Origin: Hornefia butyriciproducens
GTDB lineage: Bacteria; Bacillota; Clostridia; Peptostreptococcales; Anaerovoracaceae
Assembly: GCF_009695915.1 (NCBI RefSeq)
Contig: NZ_VUMZ01000007.1
Coordinates: 81,653 to 145,652 of the forward strand
Length of the DNA stretch: 64,000 bases
Reading direction: 5' to 3'
In this document: positions 16,938 through 26,012 of the stretch, piece by piece
Layout of the letters: each line of letters starts with the position of its first letter
Numbering within the stretch: position 1 is the stretch's first letter
Made by a program: the position numbers and the translations under genes
Notes under the pieces: generated by a model
Databases searched by the model: none
Told to the model about the DNA's origin: nothing
What the model saw: the letters and a program-made list of their open reading frames with translations, nothing else

Positions 16938-18881
16938 CTAATTCACCGCGTTCCCGTCGGGAGCCTCTGTGGTCACCAGCTTCACATGCTTTCCGTCCTC
17001 TGCGAACAGAATCATTCCCTTCGACTCCATGCCCCGGAACATACGCGGCTTCAGGTTCGCCACAACGATGACCTTCTTTCCGACCATCTCCTCCGGACTG
17101 AAGTCCTTCGCGACGCCGGAAATAATCTGGCGTTTTTCCGTTCCCATCTGCACCTGGAATACAAGCAGGCGATCTGCATCCGGATGCTTCTCTGCGGACA
17201 GAATCGTTCCCACGCGGAAGTCCATTTTGTCGAAATCTCCATATTCGATTTCCGGCTTCAGCTTCAGCGGAACGTTCTCTCCGGCTCCGTCCTTCGCCGC
17301 TGCCTGCTGTTTTTTCAACTCGTCCAGCTCCTTCAGCTCTTTTTCGATGTCAAGGCGCGGGAAGATAGCCTCACCGCGGCACACTTTGTTCCCCTCCAGC
17401 AGGTCAAAGACGAAGGTGTCTTCCCACCGGATCTCCCCGGTGATTCCGAGCTGCTCCCGGATCTTCTCTGTGGTGGTGTGCATATACGGATAGATCAGAA
17501 TGGAAATAATCCGCAGCGACTCCGCCAGGTTATGCATACATGTGTCCAGCTCCGCCTTCCGGCTCTCGTCCTTCGCAAGAATCCACGGCGTCTTCTCATC
17601 GATATATTTGTTGGCGCGGCGTACCAGCACCCAGATATTCTCCAGCGCGCTGTTGAAGGCAAACCGGTCCATGTCTTTCTCCACTTCAGGCGCGACACTG
17701 ACCGCCAGGCTCTTCAGTTCACGGTCGATCTCATCCTCAGTCTCCGCCTTCGGGATAACGCCTCCGCAGTATTTCTCGATCATGGCTGTGGTTCTGGACA
17801 CCAGATTCCCCAGGTCGTTGGCCAGATCGAAGTTCATCCTCTTCAGCATCACTTCATTGGTAAATACGCCGTCCTGCCCAAAGGTATATTCCCGCAGCAG
17901 GAAATATTTCAGCGCATCGATGCCGTAGCGGTCGATCAGGACCACCGGATCCACAACGTTCCCCTTGGACTTGCTCATTTTGCCGCCGTCGATGAGCAGC
18001 CAGCCGTGCCCCAGCACCTGTTTCGGAAGCGGAAGGTCCAGCGACATCAGCATCGCGGGCCAGATGATGGAGTGGAAACGGACGATTTCCTTCCCCACCA
18101 GATGAACATCCGCCGGCCAATATTTGTTATACAGCTCCGGGTCGTCGGGATAGCCCAGCGCCGTAATATAATTCGTGAGCGCATCCAGCCAGACATAGAT
18201 AACGTGCTCCGGATCGCCGGGCACCGGAATCCCCCACTTAAAGGTCGAACGGGAGATGCAGAGGTCCTCCAGGCCCTGTCTGACGAACTCCTCCATCTCA
18301 TGTCTTCTGGTATCCGGCTTCAGGAAATCCGGATTTTTCTCAAAAAGCTCCAGAATCCGGTCCTGGTATTTGGAAAGACGGAAGAAATACGCCTTCTCAT
18401 GGGCTTTTTCCACCGGTCTTCCGCAGTCCGGGCAGCAGCCGTTCACCAGCTGGCTCTCCGTCCAGAAGGATTCACAGGGCGTACAGTACCAGCCCTCGTA
18501 CTCGCCTTTGTAAATATCTCCCTTCTCGTTCATTTTGTTGAAGATCGCCTGCACGCGGCGGACGTGCCGCGGCTCCGTCGTGCGGATAAAGTCATCGTAG
18601 GAAATCTCCATGGTAGCCCAGAGTTTTTTCACTCCGGCAACGATCTCATCTACATATTCCTGAGGCGTAACGCCCTTCTCCTCCGCGATTTTCTGGATCT
18701 TCAGACCGTGCTCGTCCGTTCCCGTCAGAAAATGTACATCATAGCCGGACAGGCGCTTGAATCTGGCAACCGCATCCGCCATGACGGTGCAGTAGGTATG
18801 GCCTATATGCAGATTCGAACTCGGATAATAGATCGGGGTTGAGATGTAATATGTCCCCTTGCTAGCTTTGTTTTCAGACAT
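16938..18881 (-). CDS. metG: Methionine-tRNA ligase MetG
   Basis: Class I aminoacyl-tRNA synthetase that charges tRNA-Met. Opens with TYYISTPIYYPSSNLHIGHTY containing the HIGH signature, has a zinc knuckle CTPCESFWTESQLVNGCCPDCGRP, the KMSKSKGN signature, the anticodon-binding helical domain, and a C-terminal tRNA-binding OB domain (FDKMDFRVGTILSAEKHPDADRLLVFQV onward). 647 residues. The ATG at 18881 follows AAGGAA; a TTG one codon earlier was rejected. No T-box leader was found in its upstream region. Confidence 0.96.
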   Translation of the reverse strand: MSENKASKGTYYISTPIYYPSSNLHIGHTYCTVMADAVARFKRLSGYDVHFLTGTDEHGLKIQKIAEEKGVTPQEYVDEIVAGVKKLWATMEISYDDFIRTTEPRHVRRVQAIFNKMNEKGDIYKGEYEGWYCTPCESFWTESQLVNGCCPDCGRPVEKAHEKAYFFRLSKYQDRILELFEKNPDFLKPDTRRHEMEEFVRQGLEDLCISRSTFKWGIPVPGDPEHVIYVWLDALTNYITALGYPDDPELYNKYWPADVHLVGKEIVRFHSIIWPAMLMSLDLPLPKQVLGHGWLLIDGGKMSKSKGNVVDPVVLIDRYGIDALKYFLLREYTFGQDGVFTNEVMLKRMNFDLANDLGNLVSRTTAMIEKYCGGVIPKAETEDEIDRELKSLAVSVAPEVEKDMDRFAFNSALENIWVLVRRANKYIDEKTPWILAKDESRKAELDTCMHNLAESLRIISILIYPYMHTTTEKIREQLGITGEIRWEDTFVFDLLEGNKVCRGEAIFPRLDIEKELKELDELKKQQAAAKDGAGENVPLKLKPEIEYGDFDKMDFRVGTILSAEKHPDADRLLVFQVQMGTEKRQIISGVAKDFSPEEMVGKKVIVVANLKPRMFRGMESKGMILFAEDGKHVKLVTTEAPDGNAVN

Positions 18882-18934
18882 CAAATCATTCCTTTCTTCT
18901 CCCCGTCGAATGGGACGGGGGCATTGACACTATT

Positions 18935-18963
18935 AGGATAGCACACGGAGAAACAAAATTCAA
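18935..18963 (-). promoter_or_regulatory. Sigma-A promoter of metG-tatD
   Basis: Minus strand TTGAAT (18963-18958), 17 bp, TATCCT (18940-18935). Leader of about 45 nt; it contains a short hairpin with CCCCGTC and GACGGGG arms near 18901-18920. Confidence 0.55.
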
Positions 18964-19083
18964 TTCCGACCGTCGCAGATCAATGAGCAATTGAACCGGA
19001 AACCCGCACATGTTATTATGATATGTATGTTTTTTTAATGCGTGCTCAGCAAGTACTGTATTTTGTTCCACAGGAGGCATAAC

Positions 19084-20250
19084 ATGAATCAGAAAGAGCT
19101 CAATGAAATCCGCCGGCGTTTCAAGCCGGATCACAATGCCATCAGCAGGATCTACGGCTGCTATGTCAACGGCAACAAAGAACCGATTACATATATTGAC
19201 ACTTCCCTGGGGCTAATGCCGGAGGAAGAGCAGGATATGTACCTGGGACTTCTGAAGAAGTCTCTGTCCGGTGCGCTCGGACGGAATCTGATCGATATTG
19301 AATTCTCCACTGCGCAGGTGGAGGACAGTGAGGAGCATCGCCTGCTTCAGACTGTGCGCCAGTCAGGTCTGGAGAACAAAGACGCCCGTGAAGAGCTTTG
19401 CCGCCGCATCATTGACGCCATGGATCCGAGAGACACAAACTACCTCATCCTCCTGGCTTCAGACACTTATGACGTACCCTTCCGCGGCAGCGACGGTGCG
19501 GTCATGGATGACGCCTCTGAGTCGGTCTACCAGTATTTTGTCTGCAGTGTCTGTCCGGTGAAGGATCCGAAGCTGGAACTGATCTACAACAGTCAGGAGC
19601 ACTCGTTCCGCAGCACATCCACAGGTCATATCGCTCTCGCACCGGAGCTGGGATTTCTGTTCCCCGCCTTCGACGACCGTTCGGCGAATATATACAACGC
19701 TCTTTTTTACAGCAAAAATCCCGACGAGGTACACCAGAACATCATTGACGCACTGTTTCACGTAGACCCGCCCATGTCTGCCGAGGAACAGAAGATTCTG
19801 TTCGACGATGCTCTGAGCAGTGCGCTGCAGGAGGACTGCTGCTACGACGTCGTACAATCCGTTCACGAGCAGGTGCGCTGCCGCATCGCGGAGCACAAAG
19901 AGAGCAAAGATCCTGAGCCTCTCGTCCTGTCCATTCCCGAAGTCGGCGATGTCCTGAGACACAGCGGAGTTCCTGCCGAAAAGGCCGAAGCGTTCCAGCA
20001 GGAGTGCCGCGAACGCTATGGAGAATTTGCGGAGCTGAACCCGCGTAATATCATCGAAAGCGGGAAATTCCGGATCGAGACGCCCGACGTAAAGATTTCC
20101 GTGGCACCGGAGTACAGCAGCATGATCGAGACCCGCATCATAGACGGAAGTTCCTATATTCTGATTCCGGCCGGCGACGGCGTGGAGATCAACGGCATTC
20201 CGGTAAATGTTTCCGGCGTTTCCGGCGAGACAGAAGACAGCGGAGAGTAG
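19084..20250 (+). CDS. DUF4317 family protein, function unknown
   Basis: 388-residue soluble protein without signal or membrane segments. It begins MNQKELNEIRRRFKPDHNAI and includes the segment ISRIYGCYVNGNKEPITYID characteristic of the DUF4317 family found in clostridia. I know of no established function. AGGAGG lies about 7 nt before the ATG at 19084; a longer in-frame reading to 19042 has no ribosome site. It is transcribed divergently from metG and followed by its own terminator, so it forms a single-gene unit. Confidence 0.88.
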   Translation: MNQKELNEIRRRFKPDHNAISRIYGCYVNGNKEPITYIDTSLGLMPEEEQDMYLGLLKKSLSGALGRNLIDIEFSTAQVEDSEEHRLLQTVRQSGLENKDAREELCRRIIDAMDPRDTNYLILLASDTYDVPFRGSDGAVMDDASESVYQYFVCSVCPVKDPKLELIYNSQEHSFRSTSTGHIALAPELGFLFPAFDDRSANIYNALFYSKNPDEVHQNIIDALFHVDPPMSAEEQKILFDDALSSALQEDCCYDVVQSVHEQVRCRIAEHKESKDPEPLVLSIPEVGDVLRHSGVPAEKAEAFQQECRERYGEFAELNPRNIIESGKFRIETPDVKISVAPEYSSMIETRIIDGSSYILIPAGDGVEINGIPVNVSGVSGETEDSGE

Positions 20251-20294
20251 TTGTCTCCGCCGTCCATCGTCTTCCTCCGCACGCATATCCCCAC

Positions 20295-20333
20295 GAAAGA
20301 AGGGTCGCAGTTTCCCGCGACCCTTCTTTCTGT
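20295..20333. terminator. Bidirectional terminator between the DUF4317 gene and pflA
   Basis: Arms GAAAGAAGGGTCGC and GCGACCCTTCTTTC around a short loop. T-rich sequence lies on both outer sides, so it can serve both convergent transcripts. Confidence 0.75.
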
Positions 20334-20357
20334 TAAAGAATATATAGATAAGATGAT

Positions 20358-21068
20358 TTACACGATTTGTGTCAGACTGCTGAGCTGCTGCAGTCTGTTC
20401 CGGTTCATGGGTCTGACTCCCTGAAGACGGTAGCGCAGCCCCATCCTGTCATATTTGTTCTCCGCCATGTTATGATACCCCAGCAGCTCGATCTTCTTCA
20501 CGGAACGGATCTTCCTGAGGAACTCGTTCAGACTGTAAATATACTGCTCGTCATCGTTAAAGCCGGGAACGATCACCTGACGGATCCAGATCGGCTTGTC
20601 CAGACGGTTGATCACCTCGATCAGACGAAACAGAGGACTCTGCTCCCGGCCGGTCAGCTCCCGGAACTTTTTCGGATCAATATGCTTGATGTCAAGCAGC
20701 AGCATATCTGCCGCATCGATGACCTTCTCCGACATATCGTCAAAATACGTTCCGCTGGTGTCAATCGCCGAGGAGATTCCTTCTCTCTTCAGCGCACGTA
20801 CCGCTTCCAGAACGAATTCGCCCTGCAGCAGCGGTTCGCCGCCGGAAAATGTAACGCCGCCGTTGGCGCCGTAATACGGTCTTCCCCGTTTTGCGCGGCG
20901 CACGACCTCTTCCACGGTGATTTCCTGTCCGCCTGCCGGATTCCACGTGTCCGGATTATGGCAATAGGCGCACCGGGCAGGGCAGCCCTGCAGAAAGAAT
21001 ACGGTACGGATTCCCGGACCGTCAACCGCTCCGAACGTCTCTATTGAGTGTAATCTACCTGTCGCCAT
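20358..21068 (-). CDS. pflA: Pyruvate formate-lyase activating enzyme
   Basis: Radical SAM enzyme that installs the glycyl radical on PflB. Near the N terminus FGAVDGPGIRTVFFLQGCPARCAYCHNPDTW contains the CxxxCxxC cluster motif; a glycine-rich VTFSGGEPLLQ segment for SAM binding follows. 236 residues. GAGGAG precedes the ATG. It lies 131 bp downstream of pflB on the same strand, as in most fermenters, with a strong hairpin in the gap. Confidence 0.95.
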   Translation of the reverse strand: MATGRLHSIETFGAVDGPGIRTVFFLQGCPARCAYCHNPDTWNPAGGQEITVEEVVRRAKRGRPYYGANGGVTFSGGEPLLQGEFVLEAVRALKREGISSAIDTSGTYFDDMSEKVIDAADMLLLDIKHIDPKKFRELTGREQSPLFRLIEVINRLDKPIWIRQVIVPGFNDDEQYIYSLNEFLRKIRSVKKIELLGYHNMAENKYDRMGLRYRLQGVRPMNRNRLQQLSSLTQIV

Positions 21069-21152
21069 GTGTCAACCTGCTCCTCTGAATTCAAAATACT
21101 TTGCAAATACTCTTTCTTCTGCCGCGGCGCTGCCGACAGACTGCCGTCAGCA

Positions 21153-21181
21153 CCCGCAGAACCCGCGCGGAGTTCTGCGGG
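21153..21181 (-). other. Hairpin between pflB and pflA
   Basis: Perfect 10-bp arms CCCGCAGAAC and GTTCTGCGGG with a 9-nt loop, 19 bp after the pflB stop. No T run follows. It may protect the pflB mRNA 3' end or lower pflA expression relative to pflB. Confidence 0.55.
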
Positions 21182-21199
21182 AGGACATTATCCGATATC

Positions 21200-23431
21200 T
21201 TAAATCGCCTCGTGGAAGGTTCTCTCGATGACTTCCTTCTGATGAGCCTTGGACAGTGCGTTGAAGCGCACCGCGTATCCGGAAACGCGAACGGTCAGGC
21301 TCGGATACTTATCCGGATTATTGTACGCATCAATCAGCGTCTCGCGATTCAGCACATTCACATTGAGATGGTGCGCACCCTGATTGAAGTACCCGCTCAG
21401 CAGCGTAACCAGATTGTCTGTCCTCTGCTCCTTGTCCTTGCCAAGGGAGTCCGGTGTGATGCTGAAGGTGTTGGAGATTCCATCCTGGCAGGTGTTCCAG
21501 TCGATTTTGGCCACCGAGTTCAGCGACGCAACCGCTCCGTGGGTATCACGCTGGTGCATCGGGTTGGCTCCCGGTGCGAACGGCGTCGTCGCCCGGCGTC
21601 CGTCCGGTGTGTTTCCGGTCTTCTTTCCGTACATTACATTGGATGTGATCGTAAGCACCGACAGCGTGGTGACCGCGTTTCTGTAGGCAGGATGCTTTCT
21701 CAGTTCCGCGATGGACTTTTCCGAAATCGCGACCGCGATATCGTCTACTCTGTCGTCGTCATTGCCGTACTTGGGGAAGTCGCCCTCGGTTTTGTAGTCC
21801 ACGATAATGCCTCTCTCATCGCGGATCGGCGTAACCTTCGCGTATTTGATCGCGGACAGGGAATCCGCCGCTACCGAGAATCCCGCAACGCCGAACGCCA
21901 TCAGCCTCTTCACCTCGGAATCCAGGAACGCCATCTGCGATCTCTCATAATCATATTTGTCGTGCATGAAGTGGATGATGTTCATGATGCGTGCATATAC
22001 GCCCATGAGCCACTCCAGATAAATGTTATATCTTCTCCATACCTCATCGAAGTCCAGCGGGCCGTCGCCCATGGGCTCCATCTGCGGTCCGATACGTTCA
22101 CCTGTACGCTCGTCAATTCCGCCGTTGATAGCCAGCAGCAGGCACTTGGCGAGGTTGCACCGCGCGCCGAAGAACTGCATCTGTTCTCCCATCTGAATCG
22201 CAGAAACACAGCAGGCGATGGAATAATCGTCTCCGTAATTCGGTCTCATTTTATCGTCATTCTCGTACTGGATCGAATCCGTGTCGATGGAGACCTGCGC
22301 ACAGAATCTCTTGAACGGCTCCGGCAGCTTCTCCGACCAGAGAACTGTCAGATTCGGTTCCGGCGCGGGCCCCAGATTGTACAAAGTATTCAGGTAGCGG
22401 TAGGTCATCTTGGTGACTCTGTGTCTGCCGTCTGCACCGATACCGCCCAGACCCTCTGTGATCCACATGGGGTCGCCGCCGAACAGCTCGTTATATTCAT
22501 TGGTTCTCAGATGTCTCGCCACTCTGAGTTTGAGGATGAAGTCGTCAACGAATTCCTGAATCTGCTCTTCAGTGTATCTTCCTGACGCAAGGTCTCTCTC
22601 CGCATAGACATCCAGGAAGGTGGCGGTTCTTCCCAGCGACATCGCCGCTCCGTTCTCCTCCTTGATACCCGCAAGATATGCGAAGTACACCCACTGAATC
22701 GCTTCCTTCACATCCTGAGCCGGACGGGAGATATCAAAGCCGTAGCTCTCCGCCATCTTCTTGATCTCCTTCAGCGCGGCAATCTGGTTCCAGACCTCTT
22801 CAGCCAGCCGCACATTCTCCTCCGTCATCTCCTCGCGGGAACTGATTTCATCGTGATCCTTCTGCTTCTGCTCAATCAGATAATCCAGACCGTAAAGCGC
22901 GGCTCTTCTGTAATCGCCGATGATTCTTCCGCGTCCGTAGGCGTCCGGAAGACCGGTAATGAATCCAAGGTGTCTCGCCTTTCTCATTTCAGGAGAGTAG
23001 GCCTTGAACACGCCGTCATTGTGGGAAGTCATATAGTTGAACAGGAACTGAATGTTCTCGGGAAGTTCTTCACCGTACTCCGCAACCTCTTCCCGAACCA
23101 TTTTGATTCCGCCAAAGGGGCAGATTCCTCTTTTCAGCGGTTCATCCGTCTGCAGTCCCACGATGATGTCTTTGTCCTTGTCAATGTACCCGGGCTCAAA
23201 CGCGTTGATCCGCATGATTCTGCTGGCGTCCACCTTCAGTGTTCCACCGTTCTTCCTCTCTCTGACCAGGAGATCCTTCACCTTTTCATTGACCTCGGCC
23301 GTCCTTTCCGTGGGTCCCGCCAGGAAGCTGCTGTCGCCGTTGTACTGGGTGAAATTCAGATTGATGAAATCATCCACAAAGATCTGATCCTGCCAGAGGC
23401 CTCCTTTGAACCCTTCCCATTCTTTTCTCAT
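21200..23431 (-). CDS. pflB: Formate C-acetyltransferase (pyruvate formate-lyase)
   Basis: Glycyl-radical enzyme that converts pyruvate and CoA to acetyl-CoA and formate. The active-site Cys pair is in [16 protein letters not shown]; the radical Gly is in [19 protein letters not shown] close to the C terminus; the substrate region [28 protein letters not shown] precedes it. 743 residues, typical of PflB rather than glycerol or choline lyases. AAAGGAG precedes the ATG. With pflA next to it and an upstream promoter overlapping a palindrome at its start point, this is the main anaerobic pyruvate-cleavage locus of the window. Confidence 0.96.
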   Translation of the reverse strand: MRKEWEGFKGGLWQDQIFVDDFINLNFTQYNGDSSFLAGPTERTAEVNEKVKDLLVRERKNGGTLKVDASRIMRINAFEPGYIDKDKDIIVGLQTDEPLKRGICPFGGIKMVREEVAEYGEELPENIQFLFNYMTSHNDGVFKAYSPEMRKARHLGFITGLPDAYGRGRIIGDYRRAALYGLDYLIEQKQKDHDEISSREEMTEENVRLAEEVWNQIAALKEIKKMAESYGFDISRPAQDVKEAIQWVYFAYLAGIKEENGAAMSLGRTATFLDVYAERDLASGRYTEEQIQEFVDDFILKLRVARHLRTNEYNELFGGDPMWITEGLGGIGADGRHRVTKMTYRYLNTLYNLGPAPEPNLTVLWSEKLPEPFKRFCAQVSIDTDSIQYENDDKMRPNYGDDYSIACCVSAIQMGEQMQFFGARCNLAKCLLLAINGGIDERTGERIGPQMEPMGDGPLDFDEVWRRYNIYLEWLMGVYARIMNIIHFMHDKYDYERSQMAFLDSEVKRLMAFGVAGFSVAADSLSAIKYAKVTPIRDERGIIVDYKTEGDFPKYGNDDDRVDDIAVAISEKSIAELRKHPAYRNAVTTLSVLTITSNVMYGKKTGNTPDGRRATTPFAPGANPMHQRDTHGAVASLNSVAKIDWNTCQDGISNTFSITPDSLGKDKEQRTDNLVTLLSGYFNQGAHHLNVNVLNRETLIDAYNNPDKYPSLTVRVSGYAVRFNALSKAHQKEVIERTFHEAI

Positions 23432-23505
23432 ACGATTACTCCTTTCAGCTGTCTATGTCAAATGCTTTCTATCAGCCGCGAAATGCGCCGCGCGGCTGCC
23501 TGTAT

Positions 23506-23517
23506 CTTGTATACAAG
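23506..23517 (-). promoter_or_regulatory. Palindrome at the pflB transcription start
   Basis: Perfect 12-bp palindrome CTTGTATACAAG, located just downstream of the predicted -10 box so that it would cover the start site. Suitable as a repressor site; the regulator is unknown. Confidence 0.45.
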
Positions 23518-23520
23518 AGC

Positions 23521-23550
23521 ATATTAACATCTTGCCAGTATTCTCGTCAA
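23521..23550 (-). promoter_or_regulatory. Promoter of pflB
   Basis: Minus strand TTGACG (23550-23545), 18 bp, TAATAT (23526-23521). It would give a leader of about 80 nt before pflB. Confidence 0.6.
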
Positions 23551-23748
23551 CCCCCTTTATCAGAATAAAATCATGTATTTTTATCCATACATTGAAAGTT
23601 TCCCCTATCCCCGCAGTTGGAACGGTTATAGGCGTTTTGACGGTTATTTTTCCGGGTATGTTTTTGCTTTGGGAAGAATCCGTACCGGATTTTCTTTGTT
23701 ATCCGGTTTTTATACAGTTTTTCCCATTAAAAGTATTTTTATCCCATT

Positions 23749-23777
23749 TTGCATTTCCGCAGCGGCCGCAGTATAAT
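23749..23777 (+). promoter_or_regulatory. Sigma-A promoter of the DUF554 gene
   Basis: TTGCAT (23749-23754), 17 bp, TATAAT (23772-23777), 26 bp upstream of the ATG at 23803. Confidence 0.75.
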
Positions 23778-23802
23778 AGTATCAGCAAAGGGAGGGTCTG
23801 TT

Positions 23803-24510
23803 ATGTTTGCAGTTATCATCAATACTATAGCGATCGTCATCGGCACGAGTCTCGGGCTGATATTCAAAAAAGGGATTCCGGAGCGCGTTTCAGACATCAT
23901 GATGAAGGTGATGGGACTGTGCGTCGTTATCATCGGCCTGCAGGGCTGTATACAGGAGAAAAACGCACTGATTCTCATCCTTTCCTGTGTGGCCGGTGCC
24001 GCTGTCGGCGAACTCTGCGATCTGGACGGCCGGATCAGCCGCGGAACAGAACGGCTCACGAAACGTTTCGAGACAAAAGAAGCAGAAGACGGACGAATCA
24101 CAGCAGCGGAGGCCTTTATCAATTCCTGCCTGATCATGAGCGTCGGTGCCATGATGATCGTCGGTTCTCTGGACGCGGGCCTGAAGGGCAACTATACGAT
24201 GCTTTACACAAAATCTCTGCTGGATCTCATCACCGGCGTCATGCTGGGCGCCACGATGGGCGCGGGCGTCTACGGATCCGCGCTCTTCACACTGATCGCA
24301 CAGGGCGCCATCGTGCTGCTGTCTTCGTCCCTCGCGCCGTTTCTGTCAGACGCTCTGATCCTGGAACTTTCCTGCAGCGGAAGCCTGATGATCGTCGCCA
24401 TCGGCACCAACATGCTTGAACTCACCAGTCTGAAGGTCATCAACCTTCTGCCCGCATTCCTCGCAGTGCCATTCGCTCTTCAGCTGATGCAGGCACTGGG
24501 GCTGTACTGA
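23803..24510 (+). CDS. DUF554 family integral membrane protein
   Basis: 235 residues with about seven hydrophobic segments. It begins MFAVIINTIAIVIGTSLGLIF, the N-terminal pattern of DUF554 (YdfK-like) proteins, and has the segments AAVGELCDLDGRI, FINSCLIMSVGAMMIVGSL and MLGATMGAGVYGSALF. The biological role of the family is not established. GGGAGG lies just before the ATG; longer in-frame readings start inside the promoter. It converges with the YeiH gene, only 15 bp apart. Confidence 0.9.
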   Translation: MFAVIINTIAIVIGTSLGLIFKKGIPERVSDIMMKVMGLCVVIIGLQGCIQEKNALILILSCVAGAAVGELCDLDGRISRGTERLTKRFETKEAEDGRITAAEAFINSCLIMSVGAMMIVGSLDAGLKGNYTMLYTKSLLDLITGVMLGATMGAGVYGSALFTLIAQGAIVLLSSSLAPFLSDALILELSCSGSLMIVAIGTNMLELTSLKVINLLPAFLAVPFALQLMQALGLY

Positions 24511-24525
24511 CGCGGCGGACGGGCA

Positions 24526-25566
24526 TTACCAGATACCCATCACCCGCTGAAGCACCAGACTCACCACCGTAATTCCGCTCCAGCAGCAGAGTCCCATGAG
24601 AATCGGTTTGCCTCCTTTCTTCACCAGTTCCACAACGTTCGTATTCAGTCCGATTGCCGCCATCGCCATGATGATGAAAATCTTGCTGAGTTCCTTCAGC
24701 GGCGTGAATATGTCCGCAGGAACGCCGGCGCCTGTCGCGGCCGTCGTGATGACAGATGCGAGGATAAAATAGAGAATGAACATCGGGAAAACACTGAGAA
24801 CCGAAACGTTTTTACCTTCCGCGCGTTCCCTGACATCCTCCTTCCGCGTCTGCATGAATGCGATCGCCATCGTAATCGGAATAATCGCCAGAGTCCTGGT
24901 CAGTTTGACCGTAACCGCCTTGTCCAGTGTCGCCGTTCCGAGATTCCACATGCTGTCCCAGGTCGCCGCTGTCGCAGTCACCGACGACGTATCGTTCACC
25001 GCCGTTCCGGCGAAAACGCCAAACGCCTCTCCGCTGGCGGTATCAAAGCCAAGCAGATGTCCGAGAGGCGGAAACAGAACCGCAGCCAGAACGTTGAAGA
25101 AGAAAATCACTGAAATCGCCTGGGCGATATCCTCGTCTTTCGCATCAATTACACTTGCCGTTGCCGCCACTGCTGAACCCCCGCAGATGGACGATCCCAC
25201 CCCGATCAGCATGGAAATCTGCCCCGGCGTGCCGGTCGCTTTATGAAAAAGCCAGGCGATGACCAGGGACGTGGTAATCGTACAAATGATGATCGGCAGC
25301 GACTGTTTCCCTGTCTGCGCGATAACGCCGAGATTCAGACCGAATCCCAGTAATACCACGGCCGCCTGCAGAATCTTCTTTGAGGTAAAAGCAATTCCCG
25401 CACGGTACACCTCTTTGTCACGCAAAGCCAGACAGAGTGCCATCCCGATCAGAATCCCGAAAATCGGTCCTCCCACAACAGGAAACGCCCTCCCCAGCAG
25501 CCATGCCGGCGCGGCGATTCCGATACAGAGCAGAATTCCTCTTCCATTCGTTTTCATAAATTCCAT
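24526..25566 (-). CDS. YeiH-family putative sulfate/sulfonate exporter (UPF0324)
   Basis: Polytopic membrane protein of about 346 residues with roughly ten hydrophobic segments. Typical YeiH patterns: VVGGPIFGILIGMALC, LLGFGLNLGVI, IGVGSSICGGSAVAATASVIDAKDEDIAQAISVIF and FAGTAVNDTSSVTATAATW. Family members are tentatively linked to export of sulfur oxyanions. The LysR gene encoded divergently (26013) is the usual partner of yeiH. The start is uncertain among GTG 25587, ATG 25566 and ATG 25557; none has a strong ribosome site. Confidence 0.88.
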   Translation of the reverse strand: MEFMKTNGRGILLCIGIAAPAWLLGRAFPVVGGPIFGILIGMALCLALRDKEVYRAGIAFTSKKILQAAVVLLGFGLNLGVIAQTGKQSLPIIICTITTSLVIAWLFHKATGTPGQISMLIGVGSSICGGSAVAATASVIDAKDEDIAQAISVIFFFNVLAAVLFPPLGHLLGFDTASGEAFGVFAGTAVNDTSSVTATAATWDSMWNLGTATLDKAVTVKLTRTLAIIPITMAIAFMQTRKEDVRERAEGKNVSVLSVFPMFILYFILASVITTAATGAGVPADIFTPLKELSKIFIIMAMAAIGLNTNVVELVKKGGKPILMGLCCWSGITVVSLVLQRVMGIW

Positions 25567-25700
25567 TCTCTTTTTCTGTTTCCTCACTTTCTCAGTTTAT
25601 CCGCCTTCAGCGGACTTCTCACATCATACCTTCTTTCAGCTATAATGTAAAATCATATTTTTTCATATATCCATACGGAAATTTTATGATACAATAATAT

Positions 25701-25960
25701 AGTGTCTGCCCATTAAGTCCCCGCCGGACTTAATGGGCGCTGACGGCAGTTTATCAGCAGCGCCGCGGCGCACCATCTAATGGAAGAAGGCGCCGGCAGA
25801 CACTAATTGATGCCTGTGCTCAGGGATTCGGCCGTTTCCGAATCCCACTGCCGCAGGGTTTTCGGATGAAACGCTTGAAAACCTTGCGGCAGGCTACCGA
25901 ATATGCTCTTTGTATTATTGATATTTCAAGCATATTCGGTGGCTGAGCACGCATTAATAT
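25701..25960 (+). repeat. Hairpin-rich repeated element, copy A
   Basis: Full copy of about 260 bp in the gap between the YeiH and LysR genes. It is built of two multi-branched inverted-repeat modules. Left module: outer arms AGTGTCTGCC (25701-25710) and GGCAGACACT (25795-25804) enclosing CATTAAGTCC/GGACTTAATG and GC-rich hairpins. Right module: outer arms TGATGCCTGTGCTCAG (25808-25823) and CTGAGCACGCATTA (25943-25956) enclosing GGATTCGG/CCGAATCC, CTGCCGCA/TGCGGCAG and ACCGAATATGCT/AGCATATTCGGT. Related copies lie at 35381-35550 (inverted) and 36481-37110. No coding capacity is evident. Confidence 0.85.
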
Positions 25961-26012
25961 ATGTATTGTCGGCATTTCGGGCACACGCCCCCTGAGGAGG
26001 AATTTCAGCATC

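Larger units (their letters stand above)
23432..23802. other. Divergent intergenic region between pflB and the DUF554 gene
   Basis: About 370 bp. It contains the pflB promoter and palindrome at one end and the DUF554 promoter (TTGCAT-17-TATAAT, 23749-23777) at the other. The middle, about 23560-23740, is AT-rich with T runs and shows no gene. Confidence 0.6.

Noticed and set aside
16890..18842. 650-residue open frame antisense to metG
   Set aside because: It is a reading-frame shadow of a clear housekeeping gene, without ribosome site or recognisable domain. The same applies to the long antisense frames over hcp, pflB, the ABC genes and the pucR-type gene.
18882..19083. T-box leader for metG
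   Set aside because: No specifier hairpin, no T-box (TGG-containing) sequence and no antiterminator; the predicted leader is only about 45 nt.
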